From Acanthaster planci (lineage: Eukaryota; Echinodermata; Asteroidea; Valvatida; Acanthasteridae), in assembly GCF_001949145.1 (NCBI RefSeq), contig NW_019091401.1:535866-599865 (forward strand): 64,000 bases of DNA. Direction: 5' to 3'. This document shows, piece after piece, positions 25,701 to 34,026 of this stretch. Made by a program: the position numbers and the translations under genes. Every line of letters begins with the position of its first letter. Position 1 is the stretch's first letter. Under the pieces are notes generated by a model, which saw only the letters and a list, made by a program, of their open reading frames with translations, made no database searches and was not told the origin of the DNA.

Positions 25701-25898
25701 GCTGACGAACCAACAAGGCTTGTTATGACACAGTGCGAGTCTAATTTACCCAGCCGGAACAGATGATATTTCGAACCATTCAAGGGGATTGTAAAGAAGC
25801 GGTGTTTGTCTTTTGAAATTTTTCAAATACAGAGGAGAGAGAAGCTGCTGCTGTTGGCCGAAGATGCTCCAACTGTAGACTTTGCAGATAACATTTAA
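10486..25898 (+). CDS. GABA-B-like class C GPCR, tandem copy 1 (17 exons, 806 aa)
   Basis: Cell-surface receptor of the GABA-B type; ligand unknown. Exons: 10486-10758, 11225-11365, 15285-15452, 16495-16602, 16814-16882, 17216-17416, 17949-18182, 19559-19622, 20151-20234, 21705-21855, 22300-22432, 22953-23066, 23682-23804, 24379-24556, 24710-24873, 25284-25433, 25833-25898. All junctions are GT-AG and the spliced frame of 2421 bases is open to TAA. Signal peptide at residues about 1-26, Venus-flytrap domain about 38-450, no cysteine-rich domain, seven helices about 470-733, cytoplasmic tail 735-806. Diagnostic stretches are IKMSSPSLGNL (loop 1), YRIHAIF (loop 2) and FLAWETRN with LNDSKYI (helices 5-6). 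The start is the ATG conserved in all three copies. This copy is the longest because intron 2 (3.9 kb) and introns 7 and 9 carry insertions. ATTAAA at 26005 is a weak candidate polyadenylation signal. Confidence 0.88.
11225..11365 (+). CDS. Copy 1 exon 2: ligand-binding domain, lobe 1
   Basis: 47 codons, phase 0 at both ends, donor CAG|GTAAGT. It encodes RADPEEGLQILYNL through VAARYNIVQ. By eye this aligns with the GABA-B1 segment that supplies a Cys-Ser-Ser loop contacting GABA; here that loop reads WGPLLSQE, with no Cys and no Ser-Ser pair. Counterparts are 30552-30692 and 45392-45532. Confidence 0.85.
11704..11905. mobile_element. Small insertion with inverted termini in copy 1 intron 2
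   Basis: It is absent from the matching place in copies 2 and 3, where TCTATCCAAAC runs directly into CATCTTGAAATTATA. Near the ends, ATTACTGCGGTATCCCC is matched by GGGGACACCGCAGTAT in inverse orientation. About 200 bases with no coding capacity: a MITE-like element. Exact ends are uncertain. Confidence 0.5.
12061..12335 (+). mobile_element. Dispersed repeat inserted in copy 1 intron 2
   Basis: Inverted partner of 8362-8692. The surrounding block is missing in copies 2 and 3, so it entered after the duplications or was lost from the other copies. It begins with GACCGGCCAAAG, similar to the palindrome centre of the partner. Confidence 0.65.
12844..13344 (+). pseudogene. 3' end of a non-LTR retrotransposon (LINE) ORF2, degenerate
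   Basis: The frame reads like the region after the reverse transcriptase core in fish and invertebrate LINEs: KWTTHVDFLVKKAQQRL, CLRRLRSF, FYRAVAESVLTFSIAVWYGN, then DRKRLNRVV, ITGCKLPAMEELYEARVLKK, and finally RYRSI followed by NSFYPSAVRLLN. Stop codons at 13033-13035 and about 13060 break it. The reverse transcriptase catalytic motifs and the endonuclease are absent upstream, so this is a 5'-truncated, dead copy. The AT-rich 3' flank to about 13495 is probably its 3' untranslated region. It lies in an intron in the same orientation as the host gene. Confidence 0.8.
14381..14422. repeat. Perfect 42-base hairpin
   Basis: CGGTACCGCACTGGTCTGTG is followed, after the two bases GA, by its exact reverse complement. 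It lies in the insertion block of copy 1 intron 2. A perfect arm in otherwise decayed DNA suggests a recent fold-back or an inverted junction. Confidence 0.9.
15285..15452 (+). CDS. Copy 1 exon 3: ligand-binding domain, lobe 1 and hinge
   Basis: 56 codons, phase 0. IGIPSSPALGDRSVYPY keeps the SSPAL motif that in GABA-B1 holds a ligand-contacting Ser. The helix-strand unit VGVVAFIREMGWRRIAFIFED is typical of flytrap domains. Counterparts are 31336-31503 and 46169-46336, which have GWKRIACIFED. Confidence 0.85.
16495..16602 (+). CDS. Copy 1 exon 4: ligand-binding domain, lobe 2
   Basis: 36 codons, phase 0: HIKDLRQMLETNHVKIVASE and the following MVDIHLQNLK. Counterparts are 32032-32139 (acceptor reads TTTTGAAG, with a weak pyrimidine tract) and 47349-47456. 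Confidence 0.8.
16814..16882 (+). CDS. Copy 1 exon 5: ligand-binding domain, lobe 2
   Basis: A 69-base exon, phase 0: RQDARIVYTGFSNAAATLKL then FCK. The Cys aligns with the lobe-2 disulphide of GABA-B1. The position of the GABA-B1 Tyr that stacks on the ligand (after GLF) appears to be Ser here. Counterparts are 32361-32429 (FPNIAA) and 47673-47741 (EFPNAA). Confidence 0.8.
17216..17416 (+). CDS. Copy 1 exon 6: ligand-binding domain, lobe 2
   Basis: 67 codons, phase 0: AYIAGLMGAKYVWIPP, then NFEWWLNNSKS and PCTAKQIL. The Cys in PCTAK is the expected partner of the exon 5 Cys. Counterparts are 32781-32981 and 48091-48291. The donor is GTACGT in all copies. Confidence 0.85.
17949..18182 (+). 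CDS. Copy 1 exon 7: ligand-binding domain
   Basis: 78 codons, phase 0: HYDYYDSIYPFSNN, VPVMYDGIVSVALALNASI, then RRLEDFSYSDMDMARVIL and DFHGLT. In GABA-B1 a Glu two residues before the Pro of the -APLAYDA- segment binds GABA; here the aligned residue is Ile (Val in copies 2 and 3). The donor is duplicated by an insertion (see 18183-18448). Counterparts are 33526-33759 and 48853-49086. Confidence 0.85.
18183..18448 (+). mobile_element. 266-base insertion at the exon 7 splice donor of copy 1
   Basis: GATTGACGGTAAT occurs at 18175-18187 and again at 18441-18453. Copy 3 has a single GATTAACGGTAAT here and then continues like the sequence after the second occurrence. So this is an insertion with a 13-base target duplication that includes the exon end and GT donor. 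The size and long duplication suggest a SINE-like retroposon; no poly-A tail is visible. Copy 2 carries almost the same block (33760-34026) but without the second repeat. Confidence 0.7.
19559..19622 (+). CDS. Copy 1 exon 8: end of ligand-binding domain
   Basis: A 64-base exon, phase 0 to 1: SRVRIENGQRKADTIFIDQA. It matches the GABA-B segment in which a Gly follows -VTG-; copies 2 and 3 have GRVRIEDG and GRVHIEDG (34419-34482, 50658-50721), and copy 1 has Ser. It is too short to show as an open frame alone but fits in phase in all three genes. Confidence 0.8.
20151..20234 (+). CDS. Copy 1 exon 9: linker before helix 1
   Basis: An 84-base exon, phase 1 to 1: (G)TNLNNVMQYKIERKILVNS, then SIRWKG. 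It replaces the nine-cysteine domain found in other class C receptors, which is the GABA-B architecture. Counterparts are 35006-35089 and 51140-51223. Confidence 0.8.
21705..21855 (+). CDS. Copy 1 exon 10: transmembrane helix 1
   Basis: 151 bases, phase 1 to 0-frame remainder 2: GHFPVDGVTQR, then helix TILFSLTSIGAVLALGVFFI and NVKYKHR. Counterparts are 35673-35823 and 51792-51942. Confidence 0.85.
22300..22432 (+). CDS. Copy 1 exon 11: loop 1, helix 2 and conserved Cys
   Basis: 133 bases: AIKMSSPSLGNLTVVGCLLL, YASVFVTGWD and IVVKCH. IKMSSP is the signature of loop 1 in GABA-B receptors. The Cys before the exon end is the class C Cys at the top of helix 3 that pairs with loop 2 (exon 14 Cys). 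Counterparts are 36276-36408 and 52279-52411. Confidence 0.88.
22953..23066 (+). CDS. Copy 1 exon 12: helix 3 and loop 2
   Basis: 38 codons, phase 0: LERILNSLGLSFTFGSIFMK, TYRIHAIFSRAVKKFKRI. The -K-T-[WY]-R-[IV]-H-A-I-F- motif is a strong GABA-B marker. Counterparts are 36945-37058 and 53352-53465. Confidence 0.88.
23682..23804 (+). CDS. Copy 1 exon 13: helix 4
   Basis: 41 codons, phase 0: HLPDWKLICGVLTVVLVDCI, IFAVWIVMDTTTV. The first residue is His in copy 1 and Asp in copies 2 and 3 (37599-37721, 53685-53807). Confidence 0.85.
24379..24556 (+). CDS. Copy 1 exon 14: extracellular loop 2 and helix 5
   Basis: 178 bases: LDTTEPEKEIFDVPVIRYCS, then YFTIALYGVKGVLLTFGIFL and AWETRNIAVSQLND. 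The Cys in RYCS is the loop 2 partner of the exon 11 Cys. Counterparts are 37969-38145 (one base short) and 54048-54225. Confidence 0.9.
24710..24873 (+). CDS. Copy 1 exon 15: helices 6 and 7
   Basis: 164 bases: (S)KYIAASVYVVALTLTLTVP, MAYLVPGLAIAIVNTTVLGL, NFIPK. LNDSKYI spans the junction with exon 14. The closing -F-[IV]-P-K- is shared with GABA-B receptors. Counterparts are 38330-38493 and 54410-54573. Confidence 0.9.
25284..25433 (+). CDS. Copy 1 exon 16: cytoplasmic tail
   Basis: 50 codons, phase 0: VYLFVTADEETISLSMMQ, then MRYNGSLAAHTCPSSLDKKK and VTEELRDILKQ. The last part has heptad spacing of Val/Leu/Ile and may start a short coiled coil. The counterpart in copy 3 (54872-55021) has the same length; in copy 2 (39107-39235) seven codons are missing. 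Confidence 0.8.
25833..25898 (+). CDS. Copy 1 exon 17: C-terminus
   Basis: 21 codons plus TAA: RREKLLLLAEDAPTVDFAD, NI. The acidic dileucine pattern E-K-L-L-L-L and the final A-D-N-I (class III PDZ-ligand pattern) may be sorting signals. Counterparts are 39548-39613 and 55407-55472. All three share the bases right after the stop (TTTAAATGCAGTTCAGGAGATCAA). Confidence 0.8.
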   Translation, partial: RREKLLLLAEDAPTVDFADNI

Positions 25899-26774
25899 AT
25901 GCAGTTCAGGAGATCAAACTTTAATTGGTCTGCGTGTGCACTTTCTCGGAATATCAAGCTCTTTCTCGATAAATTTCGTGTTGTGGTAACAGGTATTTTC
26001 CAATATTAAATCAAGTTAATGTAGTAATCGTTGTAATATCTGCACTAACTGCAAGTTGTGCATTATTATGTGCATTTGTCGGTAAACAGAGCCACCAGCA
26101 CTTGGTAGTTGTCACTAGAATAGAAACAGGTACCACAGCAAAGCTCAACCATAAGCCGGCAGTAATCCTGTTGACGGGGGTCAATAGGATCGGCACGCTA
26201 TGGCTAGGGAAAGATGGAGCATGTTGTCGCGTAGCCTCTCGGGGATGGGGCTGCGGTTGTAAAAGGTACTCCCCATTACTTTGTAAAAGTACCCTTAAGT
26301 TCATTCAAAGAACATATAAAATCAAATTATTCACAATGCTGTATCTAAGTGCACAGGTTGAGTTTTCATTTTCTTCTTTGTCAGATGGTGCAACTCTCGC
26401 GAAACACAGAAAAGGGCTGACTAAAGTACCAGTCAAGGTTTAGTTTCTGTCCGGGTTTTCTTGGACACAGTCTGTTTAGAGGCAGACCTGCAGATGTACT
26501 TGACTGGTTTCATTCACGTATTTGTTTTCTCGCGTATGTTGAATGTTTTCTGTACATTTGTACGTAGGCCGCACCATCAAGCAGAGTACCAAGAGTCCCA
26601 GACTTTCGACCAGTGCAGTCTCTTTTGCAAACCGGGGCATGTATAGTACCAATAAGTGCATTTTGAAAACATATTTTTTCTCAACCATCATGTAGCAGTC
26701 CAGGTGTACATAATGTACGGTGTTAGGGAATACTGTATTTGGAAGACCCTTCTTTTGGTAAAGGTTTGTGAAGC

Positions 26775-26946
26775 CACGAGTTAAATTTGAATAAAATCTG
26801 GTACAATGTGTTATCTGATTGCACAGAATTTGAACTCCCCAGACTATACACTGGTTTTAGAATGGAGAATTCAAGTTGTTATGTTCACGTGATATTAAAG
26901 AACTCAGTGTACCAGATTTTATTCAAATTTAACTTGCAAATGGCTC
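26775..26946. mobile_element. Fold-back element, copy B
   Basis: Arms at about 26775-26855 and 26866-26946 are reverse complements and carry the same core as the element at 1298-1653, but with almost no loop. The internal part of copy A that includes GCTATACCTCG is missing. Confidence 0.7.
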
Positions 26947-29677
26947 ATTGATGATGAGGTGATTTGACAGAGAAGTCGTTTTGTGAGGAAGCGCAAGTCA
27001 GTAATTCACACCAAAAGTTTGGCCAAAAGGCTTTCTGGAGAAAATGTGTTGTTTGTAGCTTGAACTTCAATAAAGTTTACATGACTTGTAGCCTAACAAG
27101 CTCATTTTGTAGATGGTGTTGAGTATTGTCTTGTTGTGGTAACGTTTGATAGGAGAACGTAGAGGGTTCATAAGATACTTTTCACATTTGTCATTATGTT
27201 GATGTTTCGCAAAACGGGAGGAAAACAGCTATAATTTCCCTGAATTTAAACACGGCACATTCAGCTTGGTAATACTTTCTCTTTCATCTTATTTGTTTTA
27301 GGCGTTCAATTTACTATAGTGTACAGTTTGTTTAACAGTCTCTGACCTCATGTTACAAATGCATTGCGAAAACAAACACAGAAAAATTCATCTGTGCATA
27401 TCAACATCTGTGGCCGATTCTTTTACATAAACTATCCTAAGTAAGCTTAGCTTACCACTTTCATCATGAACTACGTCTTAATGTGATCATCCTTGAATGG
27501 AAGATAGCACCTGTGATTTTACATGATACAGAACGTTTTAGTGTAATCGAATTAATCCGTACAGCATACATCTCAGAAAAATAACGTGAGGGCGTCACAT
27601 GAGGGCGGTGCATGATTTATGGCAGGTGGTACCTGCAAACATAAATAGATTACAAACATTTTAGTACAGGGAATGGCTAATTAGAACACAGACCAATTAA
27701 AAGAGAGTTGTTTTTCACGTAGAGCTATGGCATATACTTTAACCCACAATAACACTCGTCTTCTGAAGGCCCATGCCTCTCAATAGAAGATTTATACTTG
27801 ACGGTTGTATTTAAACAGAACCACTGAAGATAACCAGTTCCAAAACCCAGTTCAAACGGAACCACAGCCTTTAATTCCATCTCATGCAACCTGGGATCCC
27901 TGCCAATTTTCTAACGTGAATTTATGGGTCGATGCTACGTATGCAAACTACATCATGTGGTTCAAATTGAGCTCAAACACGCCTTAATTTTTCTCGACCT
28001 TATTTTACATAATCATCCTTTTAAAAAATTTTGTCCTCATATCTTTTGCCTAAAAACACTCTCAAAAGGTTTTGAAACTGTAATTACTTAAGAATCGATT
28101 TTTCTGTATATAAAATTGTAGTCACCTTGGGTACGAACTTACACTTGTTTGACAAGAAACGCAAGAAACTCTGACAACTTGGCGGACAATGAAAAGTCTA
28201 CATAATCACAGGTTGAAGACAACAAAATGCATTCTTTAATGACAAAACCTACAGCTGATCGAGGGCGCATCAATGAAACACCGTGTCCGGAAGGCAATAT
28301 TTTTATGGCACAATAGTATGGGAATACACCATGTACTTTTGGGTTGGAAAGTGGTCTCATTGCAGAGCTTGAGAGGAGACTAGTCTTCACGCCTTTAGAA
28401 AGCTTCCAAAAATGAAATGTCGGATTTCCCTACAGGAAAAAAATCTCCAGAGGTGCGATTAAAGCCTTTATTAAAGTCTGGTTACCCCAAAAACTTATTG
28501 CGTAAAAAAAATCCCACAGGAAGCAGAAATGAAGTCGAAAAGAATTAAAGTTTTTAACAGAACTTAAATGCTTATGTAAATCATTTTAAAACACTTGTAA
28601 ACAGGAAACCTGGTCACCGTAACTTTTGAATTCTCTGCTTAAGCAGATTCAGGTAGACTAGTTTGCCCCACGCACCCAATGCAAACGCAGTCAGCGATTA
28701 CTTTTTTCATTATCACTATTTTTTGAGGGGAAGTTCTAGTCCAGCTCTTTGAGTTAAATACCTGCCGCAGCACTAAGACTACTCTACACTTTGGTTCCTA
28801 CTTCTAAGAATCATGATCTTGACACAAGTTGCCCTTAAATGCAATTAGCGTTTATACATTTGCAACGAGGAAGAAGGCGACGCCAAAAGAAATTGTCTAT
28901 TCTGACTGACGCGAATGGTTCAAAATAATACTAAAATAATTGTACACAGCCATTACCTTAAATGTCTGTATCTAATGTTGAACACTGGGAAAGGCATGGA
29001 AAATGGTTCGCCCAATTATAATGATTCAACATTTTTCTGTAGCAACACAAAGGAAATCTTTCCTATCGATTGAGATTGGTTTTGAATTTGAGGCGTGAAC
29101 GGAATAATGAAGTGCACGTCTCGCTCTGCTTTGAACGGCGTCATCGGTAGGTCAACTTCATTACGAATTACATGTAGTTTCTCCTTTCCCTGGTATTCAC
29201 TTTGTTGTTTAGCATCCGTTTGGCAACACCCCAAAACTGATTTGTGAACGGAAAACTTTTGCTCGTGCTGTGCAGGCTTTTGTTTGCAATTTAATAATAA
29301 TTAAATTAATGTAATAATAAAAAAGGTGTGCGGATGACCTTGAGGCTGGACAGCGAGCCAGGCGAGTTAAGGAAAGAAAAAAATCCAAATTTGAAAGAAC
29401 TGTAGGGTCAACAAACAAATCAATTCAAAGGAGCAATAATGAAACCATTGTTTTGGAGATAATGAAAATCACATGGATAGGCTGGTCAGTAGTGCAGTGT
29501 ACGCGCATATAGAAACTGCCTCTCTTCCCAAGAACCACGGATCTTCTCTCGATCAGTGGTGCCACCACTGGTTCGCACCATCCATTACGCGGGATCTGGT
29601 TTTAATGGAACCAACTTCAGATCCACGCGAAACAGACAGGCCCTTAGTTTACATGCGCCTGTGGACCACGTTTACTG

Positions 29678-29685
29678 TGACGTCA
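29678..29685. promoter_or_regulatory. CRE-like site TGACGTCA upstream of copy 2
   Basis: A perfect cAMP-response-element palindrome 143 bases before the start codon. The aligned site before copy 3 reads TAACGTCA (about 44554-44561), and copy 1 has no counterpart. Function is inferred from the motif only. Confidence 0.35.
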
Positions 29686-30551
29686 TGCTTACTCGGTTGC
29701 TGACATAGCGCAGATGATGAAGTAATTGCTCATTTTATCACTAAAACCAAAAACCTCTGACAGAATAAAAATAAGGATAACTTGTGAAACCTTCCTTGTT
29801 CACGCTTCGTCACCTGCCATTTTCAACGATGTTTGCTGTCCAGCAGAGACCTGTCACCAAGGCACTCGGCCTGTTTTTGGCTGTGTTCCCGGTGCTTGGA
29901 TCTGCAGGAAGCAACAACACGTGCAATGCCACTGCTTTTGGCGCAAAATGCGTGATTCACATAGGCGGTATGTTCGCTTTCCCCAACAGTCCTTTGATAG
30001 GTACGCAACAAGAGGTAGCGCAGACGGCACTTGACCACATCAACAGCTTGGACGGGATCCTAGACGGTTACCACCTGATCATGAGATGGAACTGGACTGG
30101 GGTAGGTGGTTTTTGACAGACTTTCAACGAACATGTTGACACTGAGTTCTATGATTCTACGTTTGATGTCACTGTCCAATCTGGTTAGGGAAAACGAGAT
30201 TATGGAATAAGTTCAAAATCGAGTAGTGAAAAATATAACGCCAAAGACTCTGTGGAAATGGCATTCGGCTTTGTCTATCACGACGAAAATTGGGCGTTGT
30301 ATAATGCAGCACTTTGTTTTCAAAATGAATCTGGAGGAAATCAAACAAAACAGGATACAACAAACGTCAAAGAATCTCGCCATTCAAAGATTAAGGATTC
30401 CTATTTTATCTTTTTAAAAAATTAGTAAAGGGCATTTTGTTTTGAGTATGCACGCTTCTTGGGGTCGGTTAAAAAAGGTTTTGCTCTTCATTGAGTCAAC
30501 ATCCGTTGAAAAACCCCTGTGTATTTCTTTTGTTGCTCAAATAATTTGCAG

Positions 30552-30692
30552 AGAGCTGATCCGGGGGAAGGTTTACAAATACTGTACAACTTGGTCTACA
30601 GCGGACCTCCTGTGTCTGTTTTATGGGGCCCTCTTTTAATACAGGAAGCGTTCGTTGTCAACAGAGTGGCGGCCAGATACAACATAGTTCAG
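30552..30692 (+). CDS. Copy 2 exon 2 with a GC splice donor
   Basis: 47 codons as in the paralogues, encoding RADPGEGLQILYNLVYSGPP to RYNIVQ. The exon end reads CAG|GCGAGT; copies 1 and 3 read CAG|GTAAGT and CAG|GTGAGT. GC-AG introns are spliced by the major spliceosome when the rest of the donor is strong, as here, but usually less efficiently. Confidence 0.75.
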
Positions 30693-33600
30693 GCGAGTTG
30701 CAACGTGCTCTAGCTGGTTTGACCGTTCTGCTTAAAACACTGCATTACTTTGCTTGACTCATCTCAGAATCAGATGTACATTACGAAATGCTAAAGTGAA
30801 CGTAAGTAACCAAGACAAGAAAATTTCTTGCAGCTATATTTCTCATCCTTTTCAATTTTAATTTCAAGGTTTTCATTTCCATTGAATTTTACTGCCTTTT
30901 CATCGTCATATCAACTTATATTTTCACAAATACTTTTTTCTCTATCCAAACATCTTGAAATTATAAATGTCCATATAGTTTACTAACGTTTTGTAGTGTT
31001 CTCCAACAATGGTGTAACGGGTGAGCTCAAATTTTAACACCAAATATAATAACCGTAGTGTCAAATGTTTAAATTTGATTGCCATATTTTCCTGACCTTC
31101 TGCTTGAAAAATAAGAATTTGACAATGGTTGTCACGCTTTCGATTCCATGTTAAAATGAATGATTTTAAAACGAACTTAGGCAAAATTAAGTTTGAACAG
31201 AAAAGGAAACCATATATTTCCAGCAAGGACTGTGAAGCAACATAAATGGAAGTGTATCTGTCTGTCTTTCTGTCTGTCTGAAACTCAGTCGCCTCTCTAT
31301 TATAAACCGAAACGCTTTGATTGTTTAACGGACAGATTGGTATACCATCAAATCCAGCGTTAGGAGACCGGTCCGTGTATCCGTACACAGTCAGAGCCTA
31401 CCCTAGTGATAGAGACCATTTCTTGGGCGTGGTTGCATTCATCAAAGAAATGGGATGGAAGCGGATTGCATGCATCTTTGAGGACAACTCCTTTTATCAG
31501 GCTGTAAGATAGTATTGCATTTTTTTGCACGAAACGAAAACTCAAAGGTATTTCTACACTTCCATCCACTTATGTAATTGGTCAATGCCAATTAAACATG
31601 TGGTAGGATAAGATGGATGATTTAAGCATAATTTGAACGGGTGCGTATAGGGATGGATGTCCAGTGTTTACCAACTTGACTTTTTGAGGCTTACATATTT
31701 AAGAAAAAACAGCTGTAGCGTCACACTGCTTGAGAGCATCCGTACCCTCGGTTTTCCGAATGTTCTGCGGCCGCATGAGTTCAACATCATCTCTTAACCT
31801 CTAGAAAAAGCTATACGCATTTGAATTTGACGGGCCGTCGACATTCTTGGAACATGTTTGTATTCGTACTGTTGAAAGTTTTAAAAGAATGAACTCGAAA
31901 AAGTGGCGTTTGAAACCAAGCGTAAGATAAATCACCTACTCCTGTAACTATTAATTCTGTTACAAGCTGGCCCTGATCTAGGTGCGGAAGCAGGCAGTCC
32001 CATAATCCTTTCGTCACATTTAATTTTGAAGCATATGAAGAACTTGCGAGAAATGTTGGAAACTAATGACATCAAGATCGTGGCATCGGAAGGAATTAAG
32101 AATATCAACATGGTAGACATCCATCTTCAAAATTTAAAGGTATGCTGCACTCAGACAAGTTCTTGAATAAATGTCGATTGGAGGTTTTTCAATTTAACGA
32201 TAAAAACAACAAAACCAGAAGCAGAGCAATAACAAAAGTAACACCACTGCATAAATTAGAGCCGAGTTCAAACAAAACAGGCCCATCAAAGAAGTCACAA
32301 GATGGTGTCACTTTCACGTTAAGGTTTTTAATGTATAGCTTTTTGCAAATGTTTTTCTAGCGGCAGGATGTCAGAATTATTTACACTGGATTCCCCAACA
32401 TAGCGGCAACACTGAAACTCTTCTGTCAGGTGAGCCCATATGAAACTTGCATTGGATAGGCGTTCCTTCAGACGTGTGTGATATTGACTTACGTTGCAAA
32501 GTTATGTCACCGGCGCAACTGATGGCTTGAAATTCTATGAGGTACTTTAAGGTGAGCACATTTTTGAAGGGGCACTGAAAGAATACCCCTGTGCCCCCGT
32601 GAGCCCTTGTAATTACGTGACATGCATTGGCAATAGTGGTGTTGTTGCTTTATATTCAGTTTACGTGATCCAAATGACATCGATGTTTGATTAAAGAGAG
32701 GATCCGTTGATTAAAAAAAGACATGGTACGCGTGATCGTGATGAAATTTCTTTTACACCAACTTGTAAATGATAAACCAGGCCTACATCGCTGGTTTGAC
32801 GGGTGCAAAGTACGTGTGGATACCGCCTCTCCTTGCCAACTTTGTGTGGTGGCTCAACAACTCGGAGTCAGACATCCAACCTTGCACGGCAAAGCAAATC
32901 CTCGCTGCCGCTGATTCAGCGATCCACTTCGACCGCGGGCAGCGCTTTGTAGGTTTGCCGGGGCTTGACTTTAACGGCGTGGTACGTACAACCTGAAGTA
33001 GTAAAATGGGAAAATTAACAGACTGAAACAATAACAAGGTTATAGACAGAAGAAAGTGTCGAACTAAACTAGTAGGCCTAACCGTCCTTCAGGGCTTGGG
33101 CCGAATATTGCAACAAGGTATTACAGGAAAAGAGGAAAACTTGCTCCGTCAATCTTTCCAATGTTACAATGATCACGACAGATGGAAAGAGAAAATAGAG
33201 AAATGACTAAATTTAAACTTGTACATTGCTCCCTGTGAAAGAAAACTGCTACCATGCCCTAATTTAATTAATCGGCAGAACGCTTCTTCTTTTAAGGTTG
33301 GTTTAATACTCCACTGCTGTTTAGAAGTTTACTGCATGCAAGATTCCTTTGTTTTGAATAAAATCTAGTAATGTCCGGAAGTTTGTTATAAAAATAATTC
33401 ATTTTAACAAATACTGATAATCCCAAAGAGCAATGAATTTCAGGCTTGCATGGATTATTTTTAACCGTACTGGCTGCTATATGTTTGAACTTTCTCTGTT
33501 ATCATGTGGTGTGATTTGTGCACAGAAACCCTCGCAGGAGCATTACGACTACTACAACAATATCTACCCATTCAGTAGCAACGTCATACCGTTAACGTAC

Positions 33601-33759
33601 GACGGCATCGTATCTGTAGCACTGGCCCTGAATGCCTCCATAGCGGACCTACAGCGTCTTCAGCCCCCTCGTAGGCTTGAAGACTTCAGCTTTTCAGATG
33701 TGGACATGGCAAGGGTGATTTTACGCAACGCTGATAATATGGACTTCCATGGATTGACG

Positions 33760-34026
33760 GTAATCTTGTGCTTTGGTGGGAGGGGAGTTGAGGGGGGCGT
33801 AATGTGTCGATGGGGTCTCTCTGCGTTGCATGCCGAATTTTGTTTGCCCATAGCGGACTGTAATATGAACAGTCAGGATTCTCGTCCTCCAAGGTTGGCG
33901 AACAAGAGGGGACACACACGCGCATACACCCCTACATAAGAATACTTGTGGGGTATTTCATTTGTTCTCGTGTACAAAACTCCCACACAACACAGAAAAA
34001 AATTTCAAATCACTGCCATTTCAACC
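33760..34026 (+). mobile_element. Copy 2 intron 7 block nearly identical to the copy 1 insertion
   Basis: This aligns almost base for base with 18183-18440, far more closely than the neighbouring introns do. It has an extra GTTGAGGGG near the start and lacks the second target repeat. It is either shared by descent between copies 1 and 2 or moved by gene conversion. Confidence 0.6.

Larger units (their letters stand above)
25899..29828. other. Spacer between receptor copies 1 and 2
   Basis: The first 530 bases match the 3' flanks of copies 2 and 3. A fold-back element lies at about 26775-26946. From about 27000 the sequence matches 41600-44660 upstream of copy 3 in long blocks, so it is the 5' part of the duplicated unit. 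Short open frames (27805-27987 and others) are not conserved in frame in the paralogous segment, so I call no gene. Confidence 0.55.

Noticed and set aside
29784-29828. Upstream in-frame ATG in copy 2 (and the similar one at 44665 in copy 3)
   Set aside because: The extension is not conserved in copy 1 and would put 11-15 polar residues before the signal peptide. The ATG in CAACGATGTTT is common to all three genes.
33032-33100. Recurring 'taggcct' strings as a possible regulatory motif
   Set aside because: They are scattered without constant position relative to genes and look like general background of this genome.
33433-33939. 168-codon frame around copy 2 exon 7
   Set aside because: It is exon 7 read through into intron on both sides; the intron part is the inserted block and has no protein character.
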